Part shown: positions 34,909 to 44,086 of the stretch, in pieces
Layout: the number at the start of each line of letters is the position of its first letter
Numbering within the stretch: position 1 is the first letter of the stretch
Assembly (NCBI RefSeq): GCF_014069875.1
Contig: NZ_CP059676.1
Coordinates: 868,001 to 932,000, forward strand
Length of the DNA stretch: 64,000 nt
Source: Flaviflexus equikiangi
GTDB lineage: Bacteria; Actinomycetota; Actinomycetes; Actinomycetales; Actinomycetaceae
Direction: 5' to 3'
The notes under the pieces: generated by a model
The model's input: the letters and a program-made list of their open reading frames with translations, nothing else
What the model was told of the DNA's origin: nothing
Database searches by the model: none
Position numbers and translations under genes: made by a program

Positions 34909-36288
34909 TTAGTTGTGGGTGTGCAACGGCTTGCCGGCGAGGGCGAGGATAGCCTCTCCGACCGCTTCGTTCTGTGTCGGGTGGGCATGGATGAGGCCCT
35001 CGAAGTCCTCTGGGAAGGCTTCCCAGGCCACCATGAGCTGGCCTTCGCCGACCTGCTCGCCCATGCGGGCGCCGATCGCGTGGAAGCCCACGATGGGACC
35101 GTCCTTTTCGCGGACGACCTTGACGAAGCCAGCGGTCCCCAACATTTGGGACTTACCGTTGCCCGCCAGGTTGAACTCGACGGCTTCGACGGTCTCCTTG
35201 CCGTACTTCTCTTCAGCAGCGTCCTGGTTGAGGCCGACCGAGGAGATCTCGGGGTTCGTGTAGGTGACGCGGGGAATCAGGTGCTCTTCGATGGTCTTCG
35301 GGTTGAGGCCAGCGATCTCTTCGGCCACGAAGATGCCATGGAGGAAGCCGCGGTGTGCGAGCTGGAGGCCGGGGACGATGTCGCCGACGGCGTAGATGTT
35401 GCCGACTCCCGTGTGGAGGCGATCATTCGCGGTCACGAAGCCGCGCTCCATCGGAATGCCCTGCTCTTCGTAGCCGAGGTTGGCGGTGGAGGGGCCGCGT
35501 CCGACGGCCACGAGAAGGTAGGAGGCATCGTATGACTTGCCGTCCTGGGTGTAGACGGTGACGCCGTTCTCGTTCTGCTCGACACGGTCGAACATCGTCT
35601 TCGTCTTGAACGCGATCTTGCGCTTGCGGAAGGCGCGCTCGAGCGCCTTGGAGATCGCGGGATCCTCGTTGGGGACCAGGTTCGGCAGACCTTCGATGAT
35701 CGTCACCTCGGAACCGAGCGACCGCCATGCGGATGCCAGCTCTGAGCCGATGACGCCGCCGCCGAGGACGATGACGGATTCGGGGACCTCATCGAGCAGG
35801 AGCGCCTGATCGGACGTGATGACCCTGCCCTCGATCGCGAGGCCGGGGAGGGACTTCGAATAGGAGCCGGTCGCGAGGACGATGTTCTTGCCCTTGAGGA
35901 CGCGGTCGCCGACCTGGACGGTGTCTTTGCCGGTCAGGCGGCCCCAACCCTCGATCGTGTCGATGTTGCGCGAAGATACGAGACCCGTGAGGCCCTTGTA
36001 CATGCGGGAGACGACGCCGTCCTTGTAGGCGTTGAGCGCCGTCATGTCGATGCCCTCGAAGCTCGACTTCACGCCGATGCTCGCGCCCTCGCGGACCTCG
36101 TCGGCCACGTCAGCGGCGTGCAAAAGCGCCTTCGTCGGGATGCAGCCGCGGTGGAGGCACGTGCCGCCCACCTTGTCGCCTTCGACGAGCGCTACTGTCA
36201 TTCCCAGCTGTCCGGCACGGAGGGCGGCCGCATAGCCGCCCGAGCCCGCTCCGAGGATGACGATGTCATATTCCTGCGTGTCAGCCAC
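34909..36288 (-). CDS. lpd: dihydrolipoyl dehydrogenase
   Basis: 459 residues, the FAD enzyme (E3) that reoxidises dihydrolipoamide with NAD+. From the N-terminus: the FAD-binding [20 protein letters not shown], the redox-active disulfide in [16 protein letters not shown], the NAD-binding [36 protein letters not shown] and, near the end, the His-Glu pair in [14 protein letters not shown]. The GTG start at 36288 has GAGGGAGAT upstream. It is the first gene of an operon with sucB. Confidence 0.95.
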   Translation of the reverse strand: MADTQEYDIVILGAGSGGYAAALRAGQLGMTVALVEGDKVGGTCLHRGCIPTKALLHAADVADEVREGASIGVKSSFEGIDMTALNAYKDGVVSRMYKGLTGLVSSRNIDTIEGWGRLTGKDTVQVGDRVLKGKNIVLATGSYSKSLPGLAIEGRVITSDQALLLDEVPESVIVLGGGVIGSELASAWRSLGSEVTIIEGLPNLVPNEDPAISKALERAFRKRKIAFKTKTMFDRVEQNENGVTVYTQDGKSYDASYLLVAVGRGPSTANLGYEEQGIPMERGFVTANDRLHTGVGNIYAVGDIVPGLQLAHRGFLHGIFVAEEIAGLNPKTIEEHLIPRVTYTNPEISSVGLNQDAAEEKYGKETVEAVEFNLAGNGKSQMLGTAGFVKVVREKDGPIVGFHAIGARMGEQVGEGQLMVAWEAFPEDFEGLIHAHPTQNEAVGEAILALAGKPLHTHN

Positions 36289-36417
36289 GTAGATCTCCCT
36301 CAATCTTGGTTAAGCCAAGCGGCCGCACGGCCGCGCTACTCACCTGTCATTGTTCCACTTTCTAGGCCGAACGTCATGGCACTTGATAGATGTTCGCCTC
36401 ACTGCGGAAGAAGAAAG

Positions 36418-36430
36418 TACAATTTGCCCA
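36418..36430 (+). promoter_or_regulatory. -10 box for leaderless transcript
   Basis: TACAAT (36418-36423) lies 6 nt before the ATG at 36430. Confidence 0.6.
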
Positions 36431-36732
36431 TGGGAATCTTCTCGCGGTTCAGCAGCGGCTCGTCCAGCCAGCGCCAACAGGCCACCGTCCAGCACTTCAC
36501 GGACTTCGTTGCCACACGCAAAGGCGTCGAAGCATATCTGGAGCCTGCGGGAGCACGCGAACCCATGTCGATGATTCTCGTGGCCCGCGATGGTGAGTGG
36601 ACTCGCCGTCAGGTCCCGAATCCCAAAGAAGCCGCCGATCTTGCGACGCGCCTGGGATTGCCGTTTTACGAGATTATCCGGACAGGCTATCCGCAGCGCA
36701 TGAGGGAATGGTCGGCCAAGAACCGGCACTGA
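36430..36732 (+). CDS. conserved small actinobacterial protein of unknown function
   Basis: 100 residues, MGIFSRFSSGSSSQRQQATV then FTDFVATRKGVEAYLEPAGA. The segment MSMILVARDGEWTRRQVPNP KEAAD (split here) and GLPFYEIIRTGYPQRMREW give a compact alpha/beta protein without membrane helices or a signal peptide. Similar proteins occur next to lpd or pepA in related actinobacteria, as here. No catalytic motif is visible. A leaderless promoter directly precedes it. Confidence 0.72.
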   Translation: MGIFSRFSSGSSSQRQQATVQHFTDFVATRKGVEAYLEPAGAREPMSMILVARDGEWTRRQVPNPKEAADLATRLGLPFYEIIRTGYPQRMREWSAKNRH

Positions 36733-36844
36733 TCGCCACGGCGGGACAGCGGGCTCCGTCGGGCCTCGAGTCGGGGCGACAGCCGTGACGTCTCCGGTCC
36801 TCCCCAGCGATCATGGCTGAGTGCTGGTCCGCCTGATACGAGAA

Positions 36845-36887
36845 GGGGGCGGGTTCCGAGCATCATCTTTACTCGAAACCCACCCCC
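36845..36887 (-). terminator. terminator of pepA
   Basis: Two 16-nt arms (gggggcgggttccgag and ctcgaaacccaccccc) pair over an 11-nt loop. Both mismatches become G-U pairs only in the minus-strand RNA, so the hairpin belongs to pepA. Confidence 0.7.
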
Positions 36888-36920
36888 AACGTGACCGAAA
36901 GAACATCGGTCACCTTGCTG

Positions 36921-38411
36921 CTATCGCGCGTCAGCCGTGTGCATGCTCGCCCATGTCAGCAGCGTCTGCACCGCGTGACCGGTGCCGCCCTTCGGCGTGG
37001 ACCCGAAGGCACCGTCCTCGTTGAAGGAGGGCCCTGCGATATCGATGTGTGCCCATGGCGTAGACCCCACGTATTCGGACAGGAAGAGGCCCGCGGTCAG
37101 CATGCCGCCCCCACGCCCGCCCGAGTTCTTCGAGTCGGCGATGTCCGAGTTGAGGGACTGCTTGAGATGATCCGGAAGCGGCATGGGCCACATGTCCTCG
37201 CCGGCTTCGTCAGCCGCCTCGATGATCTCGTTGCGGGTCTCGTCGGTTCCCATGACGCCCGAGATCCGTCCGCCCAGCGCGACAATCTGTGCGCCCGTGA
37301 GGGTGGCGATGTCAACAACGGCGTCGGGGTTCTCTTCGATGGCGCGGGCCAGACCATCACCGAGGACGAGACGGCCCTCCGCGTCAGTATTGTTGACCTC
37401 GATGGTTCGACCCGTGTACATGGTCACGACATCGCCAGGGCGCGTCGCGCTGCCGGAGGGCATGTTCTCCGCGAGGCAGAGCCAGCCGACCAGGTGAACC
37501 TTGAGGGAGAGACGCGATGCGGCGACGACGATCTCGAGCACAGTTGCCGCTCCCGTCATGTCGGTCTTCATCGTCTCCATCGACTTCGCCGGTTTGAGGG
37601 ACAGGCCGCCAGAATCGAAGGTGATCCCCTTGCCGACCAGGGCGAGAGTCTTCTCCGCGCCGCGCGGCTTGTATTCGATGCGGACGAGCCGGGGCGGGTT
37701 GACGGAGCCGCGGCCGACGCTGAGGATGCCGCCGAAGCCTTCCTTCTCCAAAGCTGCCTCGTCCCAGACCGTGACAGAGAGCGCACGGTCCGTCTTCGCG
37801 TAAGCAGTTGCGCGCTCTGCGACATCGACGGGCGTCATGTCTGCCGCAGGCATGTTCACCAGGTCGCGAACCTGGCAGACAGCGTCGGCAACAACGGATG
37901 CCTCGGTTGAGAGAGCCTCGAGCTCGGCCTTCTTCAGCTTGCCGGGGGAGACCACTGTAATGGTCTCTGCCGGTGCGGGGAGCACCTTGTACTCCTCGAA
38001 GACGTACGCGCCGAGCAGGCCGCCGAGACCCGCCTGGTAGACCGAGTCGGGATCGCCGTAGGGGGAGGCGAGGGCAATGTGGGTGACACCCGACAGGGCC
38101 CGCACGGCGGCCCCGAATGTTTCGCGAAGGTCGATGGAGGACAGAGTGGTGGCAGTCTTGCCGGTTCCAGCGAAGGCGAGTGTCGCCGCCGCGAATCCCG
38201 CGGGTGCGGGAATGCGGATCACGGAGCCGGCCTTGCCGGTGAATCCAAGGGTGGGAAGGAGACCGTCGAGTGACGCGCGGACCTTCGGCGCGAGGGAGTC
38301 CGCAAGGACATGAACCCCGTCATCACCCGTGATCACGGGCACAACGAGGACATCGGAAGTAGTCTTGTCAAGGGCTTGTTGAATAAAGTTCAGTTCAGAC
38401 ACGTCTATCAT
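36921..38411 (-). CDS. pepA: leucyl aminopeptidase
   Basis: About 496 residues. M17 cytosolic hexameric aminopeptidase with a two-metal centre. The catalytic domain carries LVGKGITFDSGGLSLKPAKS (metal-binding Lys/Asp), MKTDMTGAATVL and VNNTDAEGRLVLGDGL, the PepA signature. PWAHIDIAGPSF is the usual end region. It releases N-terminal residues in peptide turnover. The ATG at 38411 (MIDVSELNFIQQALDKTTSD) is used here; a TATGAT box 7 nt before the GTG at 38402 suggests that translation could begin four codons later on a leaderless RNA. The divergent membrane-protein gene starts 26 bp away. Confidence 0.94.
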   Translation of the reverse strand: MIDVSELNFIQQALDKTTSDVLVVPVITGDDGVHVLADSLAPKVRASLDGLLPTLGFTGKAGSVIRIPAPAGFAAATLAFAGTGKTATTLSSIDLRETFGAAVRALSGVTHIALASPYGDPDSVYQAGLGGLLGAYVFEEYKVLPAPAETITVVSPGKLKKAELEALSTEASVVADAVCQVRDLVNMPAADMTPVDVAERATAYAKTDRALSVTVWDEAALEKEGFGGILSVGRGSVNPPRLVRIEYKPRGAEKTLALVGKGITFDSGGLSLKPAKSMETMKTDMTGAATVLEIVVAASRLSLKVHLVGWLCLAENMPSGSATRPGDVVTMYTGRTIEVNNTDAEGRLVLGDGLARAIEENPDAVVDIATLTGAQIVALGGRISGVMGTDETRNEIIEAADEAGEDMWPMPLPDHLKQSLNSDIADSKNSGGRGGGMLTAGLFLSEYVGSTPWAHIDIAGPSFNEDGAFGSTPKGGTGHAVQTLLTWASMHTADAR

Positions 38412-38437
38412 CATACCTGGGGCAGAAGGAGGTCGCC

Positions 38438-38875
38438 GTGGAACAGCACTCGCAGTCTGGTGGACTGCAGGACAGTCGTCGCTCGGCACTCGGATGGGCA
38501 CGGGTGCTCCTCCTGCTGATCGGTGGCCTTGCCGCAGTCTTTCTCTGGCTCGCGATCGTGGGCGCCACGTCTGCCTTCCTCGATTCACGTCCCGGCACGG
38601 CCCTCCTCACACTCTCCGCTGCGATCGTGTGGGTGCTCATGGCGGTCGGTCTTCTGCACAATGGGCGCCGCATGAGGCGTATTGCCTGGGCAGGGGCAGG
38701 ACTGAACGTTCTCATGCCCGTGATCGGGTTCTTCGCCGAGCTTCCGCTCTACACGTGGAGCCCCTGGCGGGAAGGCGGAGTGGCCTACTGGTATGTGCCG
38801 ACCGTCCTCGCGCTTGTCTCCATGTGGTGGCTCCACCACTCCTCACCGGCCCGGCTGGCCCAGCACAACGGTTGA
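38438..38875 (+). CDS. four-helix membrane protein of unknown function
   Basis: 145 residues; the GTG start follows a strong GAAGGAGGT. Four hydrophobic helices are seen (about residues 20-42, 53-72, 84-103 and 115-132), with NGRRMRRIAWAGAGLNVLMP and a YTWSPWREGGVAYWYVPTVL loop. I recognise no motif. It starts 26 bp from pepA in the opposite direction and ends 17 bp before pyrD. pyrD has its own leaderless promoter inside the end of this gene's trailer. Confidence 0.65.
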   Translation: MEQHSQSGGLQDSRRSALGWARVLLLLIGGLAAVFLWLAIVGATSAFLDSRPGTALLTLSAAIVWVLMAVGLLHNGRRMRRIAWAGAGLNVLMPVIGFFAELPLYTWSPWREGGVAYWYVPTVLALVSMWWLHHSSPARLAQHNG

Positions 38876-38880
38876 GCCGA

Positions 38881-38893
38881 TAGACTGATCGCG
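38881..38893 (+). promoter_or_regulatory. -10 box for leaderless pyrD
   Basis: TAGACT (38881-38886) lies 6 nt before the GTG at 38893. Confidence 0.6.
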
Positions 38894-39909
38894 TGCTCTA
38901 CCGACTCCTCTTCGACACTCTCATCACGAAATCCGATCCCGAGCAGGCCCACGGTGCCGCCGTCAAGGCGATCGCCATGGCAGGCAGGTCGCCCCTCGCT
39001 CCGCTCATGAGGGCAAGCATCGGATGGCGGAAGTCCGCCCGGCAGACCACCGCCCTGCCGCGTCCCATCCCAGGCCTTGTCGGCTTGGCGGCGGGCATGG
39101 ACAAGAATGCGGAAGCGATTGAGGGGATGGACGCTCTTGGGTTCGCCTTCGTCGAGATCGGAACGGTCACTCCTGAACCGCAGCCCGGAAACGAGCAGCC
39201 CCGCATGTGGCGCCACCTCGAGGATCGTGCGCTGCGCAATGCGATGGGCTTCAACAACGACGGTTCGGCTGCCGTCGCGGAACGGCTCGCGGAACTGCGG
39301 TCGACGGCCCGCGGGCGAGCGATCATCGTCGGAGTCAACATCGGTAAGAATAAGTGGACGAGCGAAGAGGATGCAGCGCGGGACTACGAGACGTGCGCGA
39401 CCCGCCTCGCCGCATACGCCGACTACCTCGTTGTCAACGTGTCATCCCCGAACACTCCCGGCCTGCGGGATCTTCAGCGTGTCGAGGCTCTGAGACCAAT
39501 CATCCGCGCGACACGCCGAGCCGCCACAGCCAGCGCAGGGCGCCCGGTCCCGCTCCTGTTGAAGATCGCTCCCGATATGGATCTGGAGACGGTCAGAGAG
39601 ATCGCCGCACTCGTCGTCGAGGAGGGCCTCGATGGCGTCGTCGCGACGAACACGACGGTTGATCACCCCTATGGGAGAGGCGGAGTCTCTGGACGTCCGC
39701 TGACCGAACGCAGTCTCGAGATCGTACGAACCCTCCGAGATTGCCTACCGCTCGAGACGATCATCATCGGGGTGGGGGGAATTTCGACCGTCGACGATGC
39801 CTCCGCCATGCTCGGCGCGGGCGCGGACCTGCTCCAGATCTACTCCTCGTTTGTCTACGAGGGACCCCTTCTGCCGGGCAAGCTCAATAGGGCATTCTCG
39901 CACCTGTAA
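38893..39909 (+). CDS. pyrD: quinone-dependent dihydroorotate dehydrogenase (class 2)
   Basis: 338 residues. FMN enzyme that oxidises dihydroorotate to orotate in pyrimidine synthesis and passes electrons to quinone at the membrane. Class 2 is shown by the N-terminal helical extension (YRLLFDTLITKSDPEQAHGA) and the catalytic serine in NVSSPNTPGLRDLQ. Other marks are GLAAGMDKNAEAIEGMDALG, RNAMGFNNDG, VGVNIGKNKWT, TNTTVDHPYGRGGVSG and IIIGVGGISTVDDASAMLGA. The GTG start fits the usual N-terminus and the leaderless promoter. Confidence 0.96.
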   Translation: MLYRLLFDTLITKSDPEQAHGAAVKAIAMAGRSPLAPLMRASIGWRKSARQTTALPRPIPGLVGLAAGMDKNAEAIEGMDALGFAFVEIGTVTPEPQPGNEQPRMWRHLEDRALRNAMGFNNDGSAAVAERLAELRSTARGRAIIVGVNIGKNKWTSEEDAARDYETCATRLAAYADYLVVNVSSPNTPGLRDLQRVEALRPIIRATRRAATASAGRPVPLLLKIAPDMDLETVREIAALVVEEGLDGVVATNTTVDHPYGRGGVSGRPLTERSLEIVRTLRDCLPLETIIIGVGGISTVDDASAMLGAGADLLQIYSSFVYEGPLLPGKLNRAFSHL

Positions 39910-39929
39910 GGCTTTCGGGCCAGCACGGA

Positions 39930-39953
39930 GGAGCCGCCCCACGGGGCGGCTCC
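39930..39953. terminator. terminator between pyrD and aldo/keto reductase
   Basis: A 10-bp perfect stem GGAGCCGCCC / GGGCGGCTCC with loop CACG lies between the convergent genes and can serve both. Confidence 0.82.
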
Positions 39954-39958
39954 CTGTC

Positions 39959-40981
39959 TTAGTCCTGAATAGCGGGACGCTCGTGAGGTGCGTTCTCCCA
40001 CGTGAGACGCGGATCATCGATGATGACATCCGCGAGGATGCCATCGATCCGGGCCATGACGTCAGCCGGGATGACCACGTCGGCGGCCTTGACATTCTCG
40101 AGGACCTGCTCCGGCCGCGAGGCGCCGATAATCGCCGAGGCGACATTGTCGTTCTGGAGGGTCCACGCAATGGCGAGCTGAGCGCGAGTCAGCCCGAGCT
40201 CTCGTGCGACGGGCTCAAGTTTCTCGACGGCCGTCAGGATCTCATCGGACATGAACCGTTGGATCGTGCGCGCCCCGCCCTTCCTGTCGGCGGCCCGGCT
40301 GTTCGACGGAACCGTGTGTCCGACCTTGTACTTGCCGGAGAGGACGCCCTGTGCCATCGGAGACCACACGATCTGCTGGATGCCGTACTTCTCGGACATC
40401 GGGATCACCTCGGGCTCGATCACCCGGTAGAGCATGTTGTATTGCGGCTGGTTCGAGATGACCTGGAAGCCGAGTTCGCGGGAGAAGTCGTGCGCGTATT
40501 CGATCTGTTCAGACGTCCACTCGGACACGCCGATGTAGAGGGCCTTACCGGCGCGGACAACGTCTGCAAACGCCTGCATCGTCTCCTCGATGGGAGTGTC
40601 CACGTCGTAGCGATGAGCCTGGTACACGTCGACATAGTCGGTCCCGAGCCTGCGCAGCGAGGAGTTGATCGACTCCATGATGTGCTTGCGGGACAGGCCT
40701 GCGTCGTTGTGCTTCTTCAGACCTGTCGGCCAATACACCTTCGTGAGGATCTCGAGAGATTCGCGCGGCTCAGCGCGGAGCGCCTTGCCGAGCACCGTCT
40801 CTGCCGCGCCGTTCGCATAGACGTCTGCTGTGTCAAAGGTTGTGATGCCGGATTCGAGCGCTGCACGCACGCATGCCAGCGCAGCACTCTCCTCGACCTG
40901 GCTCCCGTGGGTAAGCCAGTTGCCGTAGATGATGTTGGAGACTCTGAGGCCTGATCGGCCAAGGAAAACGTATTCAACCAC
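39959..40981 (-). CDS. aldo/keto reductase (AKR6/Kv-beta-like)
   Basis: 340 residues, NADPH-dependent TIM-barrel reductase. The catalytic tetrad is visible: D in TFDTADVYANGAAE with its tyrosine, K in LEILTKVYWPTG and H in YQAHRYDVDTP. The NADP-binding end is IIGASRPEQVLENVKA. The long form with VWSPMAQGVLSGKYKVG resembles voltage-gated channel beta subunits and YghZ-type reductases. The substrate is likely a small aldehyde but is unknown. TAGACT 6 nt before the GTG start suggests a leaderless transcript. Confidence 0.9.
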   Translation of the reverse strand: MVEYVFLGRSGLRVSNIIYGNWLTHGSQVEESAALACVRAALESGITTFDTADVYANGAAETVLGKALRAEPRESLEILTKVYWPTGLKKHNDAGLSRKHIMESINSSLRRLGTDYVDVYQAHRYDVDTPIEETMQAFADVVRAGKALYIGVSEWTSEQIEYAHDFSRELGFQVISNQPQYNMLYRVIEPEVIPMSEKYGIQQIVWSPMAQGVLSGKYKVGHTVPSNSRAADRKGGARTIQRFMSDEILTAVEKLEPVARELGLTRAQLAIAWTLQNDNVASAIIGASRPEQVLENVKAADVVIPADVMARIDGILADVIIDDPRLTWENAPHERPAIQD

Positions 40982-40993
40982 GTCGAGAGTCTA
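40981..40993 (-). promoter_or_regulatory. -10 box for leaderless aldo/keto reductase
   Basis: Minus-strand TAGACT (40988-40993) with a 6-nt gap to the GTG at 40981. Confidence 0.6.
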
Positions 40994-41037
40994 CAGGTGC
41001 GAAGGCATATCGCACCCGGAAAAAGACGGAGCCCGGC

Positions 41038-41619
41038 CTATTTGGCGCCTGCCGGCCACTCTCCCCGAGCCACCATCGGCACGGGACGGCGCCACCGGCG
41101 CGGGTAGAACGTGCGCCCGAACATCTGCCAGCGGATGCCGCCAGGAACCCTCTCGGGGCCGAACTTCGCATCCATTTTCTTCTTCATGGACCGCACGGCG
41201 ATCAGCGAGTCGACGAGCATGACGATCATGAGGCCGTACAGCGCGAGCATGACGATAAGCGCGGCATCTGGGAACTGTGCCTGGATGAAGACGAGGAGGA
41301 GGACGGCGAAAGCCAGGAAGAAGAAATAGGACGCGAGATTGGTACGAGCATCGATGTAGTCCCGCGCCCATCGGCGCACCGGGCCCCGGTGGATGTAGGG
41401 CAGATGTGCCTCATCGCCCGTCTTCATGGCGATCTGCTCGCGCTGGAACTCGGCATCGCGCTTGGCTCGTGCCGCACGCTTGGCGGCCTTGCGGTCTTTG
41501 GGCACCAGCGGGCGCCGACGCGCGGCCTCCGCCTCCCTCCGACTCGGGGTGGGCCTGCCTTTGCCCTGCGGTTCCGGTTCGATGACCTCGGGCCTGTCCA
41601 TGTCCTGTTCCTTGCTCAC
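41038..41619 (-). CDS. DUF3043 membrane protein
   Basis: 193 residues. A basic, proline- and alanine-rich cytosolic N-terminus (PTPSRREAEAARRRPLVPKD, RKAAKRAARAKRDAEFQREQ) is followed by GPVRRWARDYIDARTNLASY, two adjoining membrane helices (about residues 100-145) and a short tail FGPERVPGGIRWQMFGRTFY. This is the actinobacterial DUF3043 family of unknown function. It is divergent from the M20 dipeptidase with only 37 bp between start codons, and each has a -10 box within that gap. Confidence 0.88.
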   Translation of the reverse strand: MSKEQDMDRPEVIEPEPQGKGRPTPSRREAEAARRRPLVPKDRKAAKRAARAKRDAEFQREQIAMKTGDEAHLPYIHRGPVRRWARDYIDARTNLASYFFFLAFAVLLLVFIQAQFPDAALIVMLALYGLMIVMLVDSLIAVRSMKKKMDAKFGPERVPGGIRWQMFGRTFYPRRWRRPVPMVARGEWPAGAK

Positions 41620-41656
41620 AGGCTAATCCTAGCCTCCCTGGAGTAGGGTTTGAAAC
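41620..41656. promoter_or_regulatory. divergent leaderless promoters in a 37-bp gap
   Basis: Minus-strand TAGGAT (41626-41631) is 6 nt from the GTG at 41619; plus-strand TAGGGT (41644-41649) is 7 nt from the ATG at 41657. The -35 regions must lie at or beyond the opposite start site, so the two promoters probably exclude each other. Confidence 0.55.
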
Positions 41657-43015
41657 ATGACAGATCTTGCCTCCGTAACCTCCGCTCTTGATGCCGTCCT
41701 CCCCGGAGTGCGCGCTGACCTCGAGGAACTCGTCCGTATCCCGTCCGTCTCGTCATCGGCTTTCGACCAGTCCGAGCTTCAGCGCTCTGCCGCCAAGGTC
41801 GCCGATATTCTGCGATCTTCCGGCGTGACCGACATCGACATCGTGACACTCGAGACAGAGGACCACGGCACGGGCCGCCCCGCCATCCTGGCACACAAGA
41901 AGGGCCCCGCCGGCGCACCGACAGTTCTCCTCTACGCCCACCACGATGTCCAGCCCCCGGGCGAGCGCGACACGTGGGACACGGAGCCGTTCGAGCCCGT
42001 CGAGAAGGACGGCCGCCTCTACGGTCGCGGCACGGCCGATGACAAAGCCGGAATCCTCGTCCATGCAGGCGCACTGCGCACGCTCGAGCAGCTTGGCGAT
42101 CTTCCGGTGAATGTCACCCTCTTCGTCGAGGGCGAAGAGGAGATCGGCTCGCCGACCTTCGTCGACTTCCTCACCGCTCACCGCGACAGGCTCGAAGCCG
42201 ATGTCATCATCGTCGCGGACTCGAGCAACTGGAAGGTGGGTACACCCTCGCTCACGACGTCGCTGCGAGGGGTTGTCGGCCTCGAAGTCACCGTCGACGT
42301 CCTCGACCATGCCCTGCACTCGGGAATGTATGGCGGGCCTGTTCTCGATGCCGTCACGGTGGCCTCACGGCTGATCGCAACGCTGCATGACGATAGCGGG
42401 GCGGTAGCCGTGGAGGGACTGCACGGCTATGACGAGACGGACGCCGACTATCCCGAAGACCAGCTGCGTGCGGATATGGGTGTCCTCGAGGGCGTCCAGC
42501 TTGCCGGGCGCGGCTCTCTCGCCTCGAGGCTGTGGACCCAGCCCGCACTGTCCGTCATCGGCCTCGATGCCACATCGGTCGAGCGCTCCTCGAACACCTT
42601 GATCCCCTCGTGCCGCTTCCAGCTGTCCCTGCGGACCGCCCCTGGACAGGCCCCACAGGATGCGTATGACGCCCTGACAGCACATATCTCCAAGAATGTG
42701 CCATTCGGTGCGCGAGTCTCCTTCGGGAACGGCGAGTTGGGCCCCGCGTTCCAGGCAGTCGACAGCGACGTCATGGGAACCGCCAGGCAGGCTCTGGCAG
42801 ACGCCTGGCAGACCGATCCCGTCGATATCGGAGTCGGGGGCTCCATTCCCTTCATCGCCGACCTGGCAGAAGTCTTCCCGCAGGCCAAGATCCTCGTGAC
42901 CGGAGTCGAAGATCCCGATACGCGTGCACATTCGGGGAACGAATCCCTTCACCTCGACGATTTCCGCAAGGCGATCCTCGCGGAGGCGCTCCTGCTGTCG
43001 AGGCTCGGAGAGTGA
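41657..43015 (+). CDS. M20-family dipeptidase
   Basis: 452 residues, zinc metallopeptidase of the M20/M25/M40 group (carnosinase/PepV-like). Metal ligands: H and D in LLYAHHDVQPPGERDTW, D in RLYGRGTADDKAG, E-E in LFVEGEEEIGSPTF, D in IIVADSSNWKVG and H near the end in DTRAHSGNESLHLDDF. The dimerisation domain (about residues 195-330) begins TTSLRGVVGLEVTVDVLDHA and includes HSGMYGGPVLDAV. It probably cleaves dipeptides in the cytosol. It overlaps the next gene by 4 bp (GTGA). Confidence 0.93.
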   Translation: MTDLASVTSALDAVLPGVRADLEELVRIPSVSSSAFDQSELQRSAAKVADILRSSGVTDIDIVTLETEDHGTGRPAILAHKKGPAGAPTVLLYAHHDVQPPGERDTWDTEPFEPVEKDGRLYGRGTADDKAGILVHAGALRTLEQLGDLPVNVTLFVEGEEEIGSPTFVDFLTAHRDRLEADVIIVADSSNWKVGTPSLTTSLRGVVGLEVTVDVLDHALHSGMYGGPVLDAVTVASRLIATLHDDSGAVAVEGLHGYDETDADYPEDQLRADMGVLEGVQLAGRGSLASRLWTQPALSVIGLDATSVERSSNTLIPSCRFQLSLRTAPGQAPQDAYDALTAHISKNVPFGARVSFGNGELGPAFQAVDSDVMGTARQALADAWQTDPVDIGVGGSIPFIADLAEVFPQAKILVTGVEDPDTRAHSGNESLHLDDFRKAILAEALLLSRLGE

Positions 43016-43971
43016 ATGTCCTCCTCGTGGCCTCTCGGCTCGGTGTTGCACCGGCCGAGGTCGTCCTCGAGGCCGTGGCGCAGCCCTGGCGCGATCGTGC
43101 CGAGGTCGAGAGCGTCCCAGTCAGCGACGGAGTCGGTGACCTGTGCGAGGTGATGGCCTTCTATACGGGGGCCGAGCTCGGCACGCTCGACGTTGGCGGG
43201 GATCCCGTTCCGGTTCTCGTCGGCGATGATGAGTGGATCGTTGATCTGTCATCCTCGTGGGGGCCCGATTCGGGCACCCTGGGGCGCGTGCTGGCTGCTG
43301 TCCTCGAGGAGGCGCCGCGGCGCCTGACGGTCAACCTTCCGGTTCGGGTGATCCCCGACCTTGGTCGCGCCATGATGTCCAGCCTTGGCGCCGCAACCGT
43401 TCGTGACGTCGCGGATCGTCTCGCCGACATTGATCTCGTCGTCACGGCGGCATCGGAGCAGGCACTGCTCGGGGTCAATGGTCTGCCGCGCTGGCTCGAT
43501 CGCCATGGCGTCATGTCCGCGGCCGCGGCGCAGGAGCTCGAGCGGGAGCTCGGAGCAAGCCTGCCCACCCCGGCACGGAGACAGCTTCTAGGTGCGTCGG
43601 TCGATGCGAAATCACCGTCTTCCGGGGTGGGGGGAGGAGCGTCGCTCGTCCTCCAGGCCGCGGGGGCGCGCTTCGCATGGGCGGGGGATATCGTCGCTGG
43701 AGCGATCGTGCCCCGACTCGCCGGCGCAGACCTTGTCGTCTATGTCACCGGCGAGATCGAACTCGACCTGCCGCGTTCCCTCTTCACCATCTCTGAGCGT
43801 GCCGGCCAGGATGGCACACCCGTCATCGTGGTCTACGGTGAGGGCCGCCTGCTTCGGCACGAGCTGGCGCGCTTCGGACTGTCTGGCTCCTACTCGTATG
43901 CTGCGCAGGGCACTGACCTTGAGGCGGTGACTCGTGCCATGGTGCCGATCTCGCAGACCTGGGCGCGATGA
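43012..43971 (+). CDS. divergent glycerate kinase-like protein
   Basis: 319 residues, translationally coupled to the dipeptidase. The outline follows GlxK-type glycerate kinases: an N-terminal MNVLLVASRLGVAPAEVVLE, LPVSDGVGD-like VPVSDGVGDLCEVMA, and C-terminal GADLVVYVTGEIELD in place of the usual ADLVITGEGRLD. But the protein is shorter than the normal 370-380 residues, the first glycine/serine substrate loop is altered and the GAAGG phosphate loop is only partly kept (GVGGGASLVLQAAG). Activity as a glycerate kinase is therefore doubtful. It could be a related enzyme or a non-catalytic paralogue. Confidence 0.6.
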   Translation: MNVLLVASRLGVAPAEVVLEAVAQPWRDRAEVESVPVSDGVGDLCEVMAFYTGAELGTLDVGGDPVPVLVGDDEWIVDLSSSWGPDSGTLGRVLAAVLEEAPRRLTVNLPVRVIPDLGRAMMSSLGAATVRDVADRLADIDLVVTAASEQALLGVNGLPRWLDRHGVMSAAAAQELERELGASLPTPARRQLLGASVDAKSPSSGVGGGASLVLQAAGARFAWAGDIVAGAIVPRLAGADLVVYVTGEIELDLPRSLFTISERAGQDGTPVIVVYGEGRLLRHELARFGLSGSYSYAAQGTDLEAVTRAMVPISQTWAR

Positions 43972-44018
43972 CCAGCAGGAATAAACCAGCACTGACCGTG
44001 TTAACAGAGTCATGGTCC

Positions 44019-44047
44019 TTGGATTGAGACCCTGTTCAACGTAATCT
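44019..44047 (+). promoter_or_regulatory. erpA promoter
   Basis: TTGGAT (44019-44024), a 17-bp spacer and TAATCT (44042-44047) give a start near 44054 and a leader of about 33 nt with GAAGGAG before the ATG. Confidence 0.5.
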
Positions 44048-44086
44048 TGACGTAGCCTTCGGGCCAACCTTTTGAAGGAGAATTTC

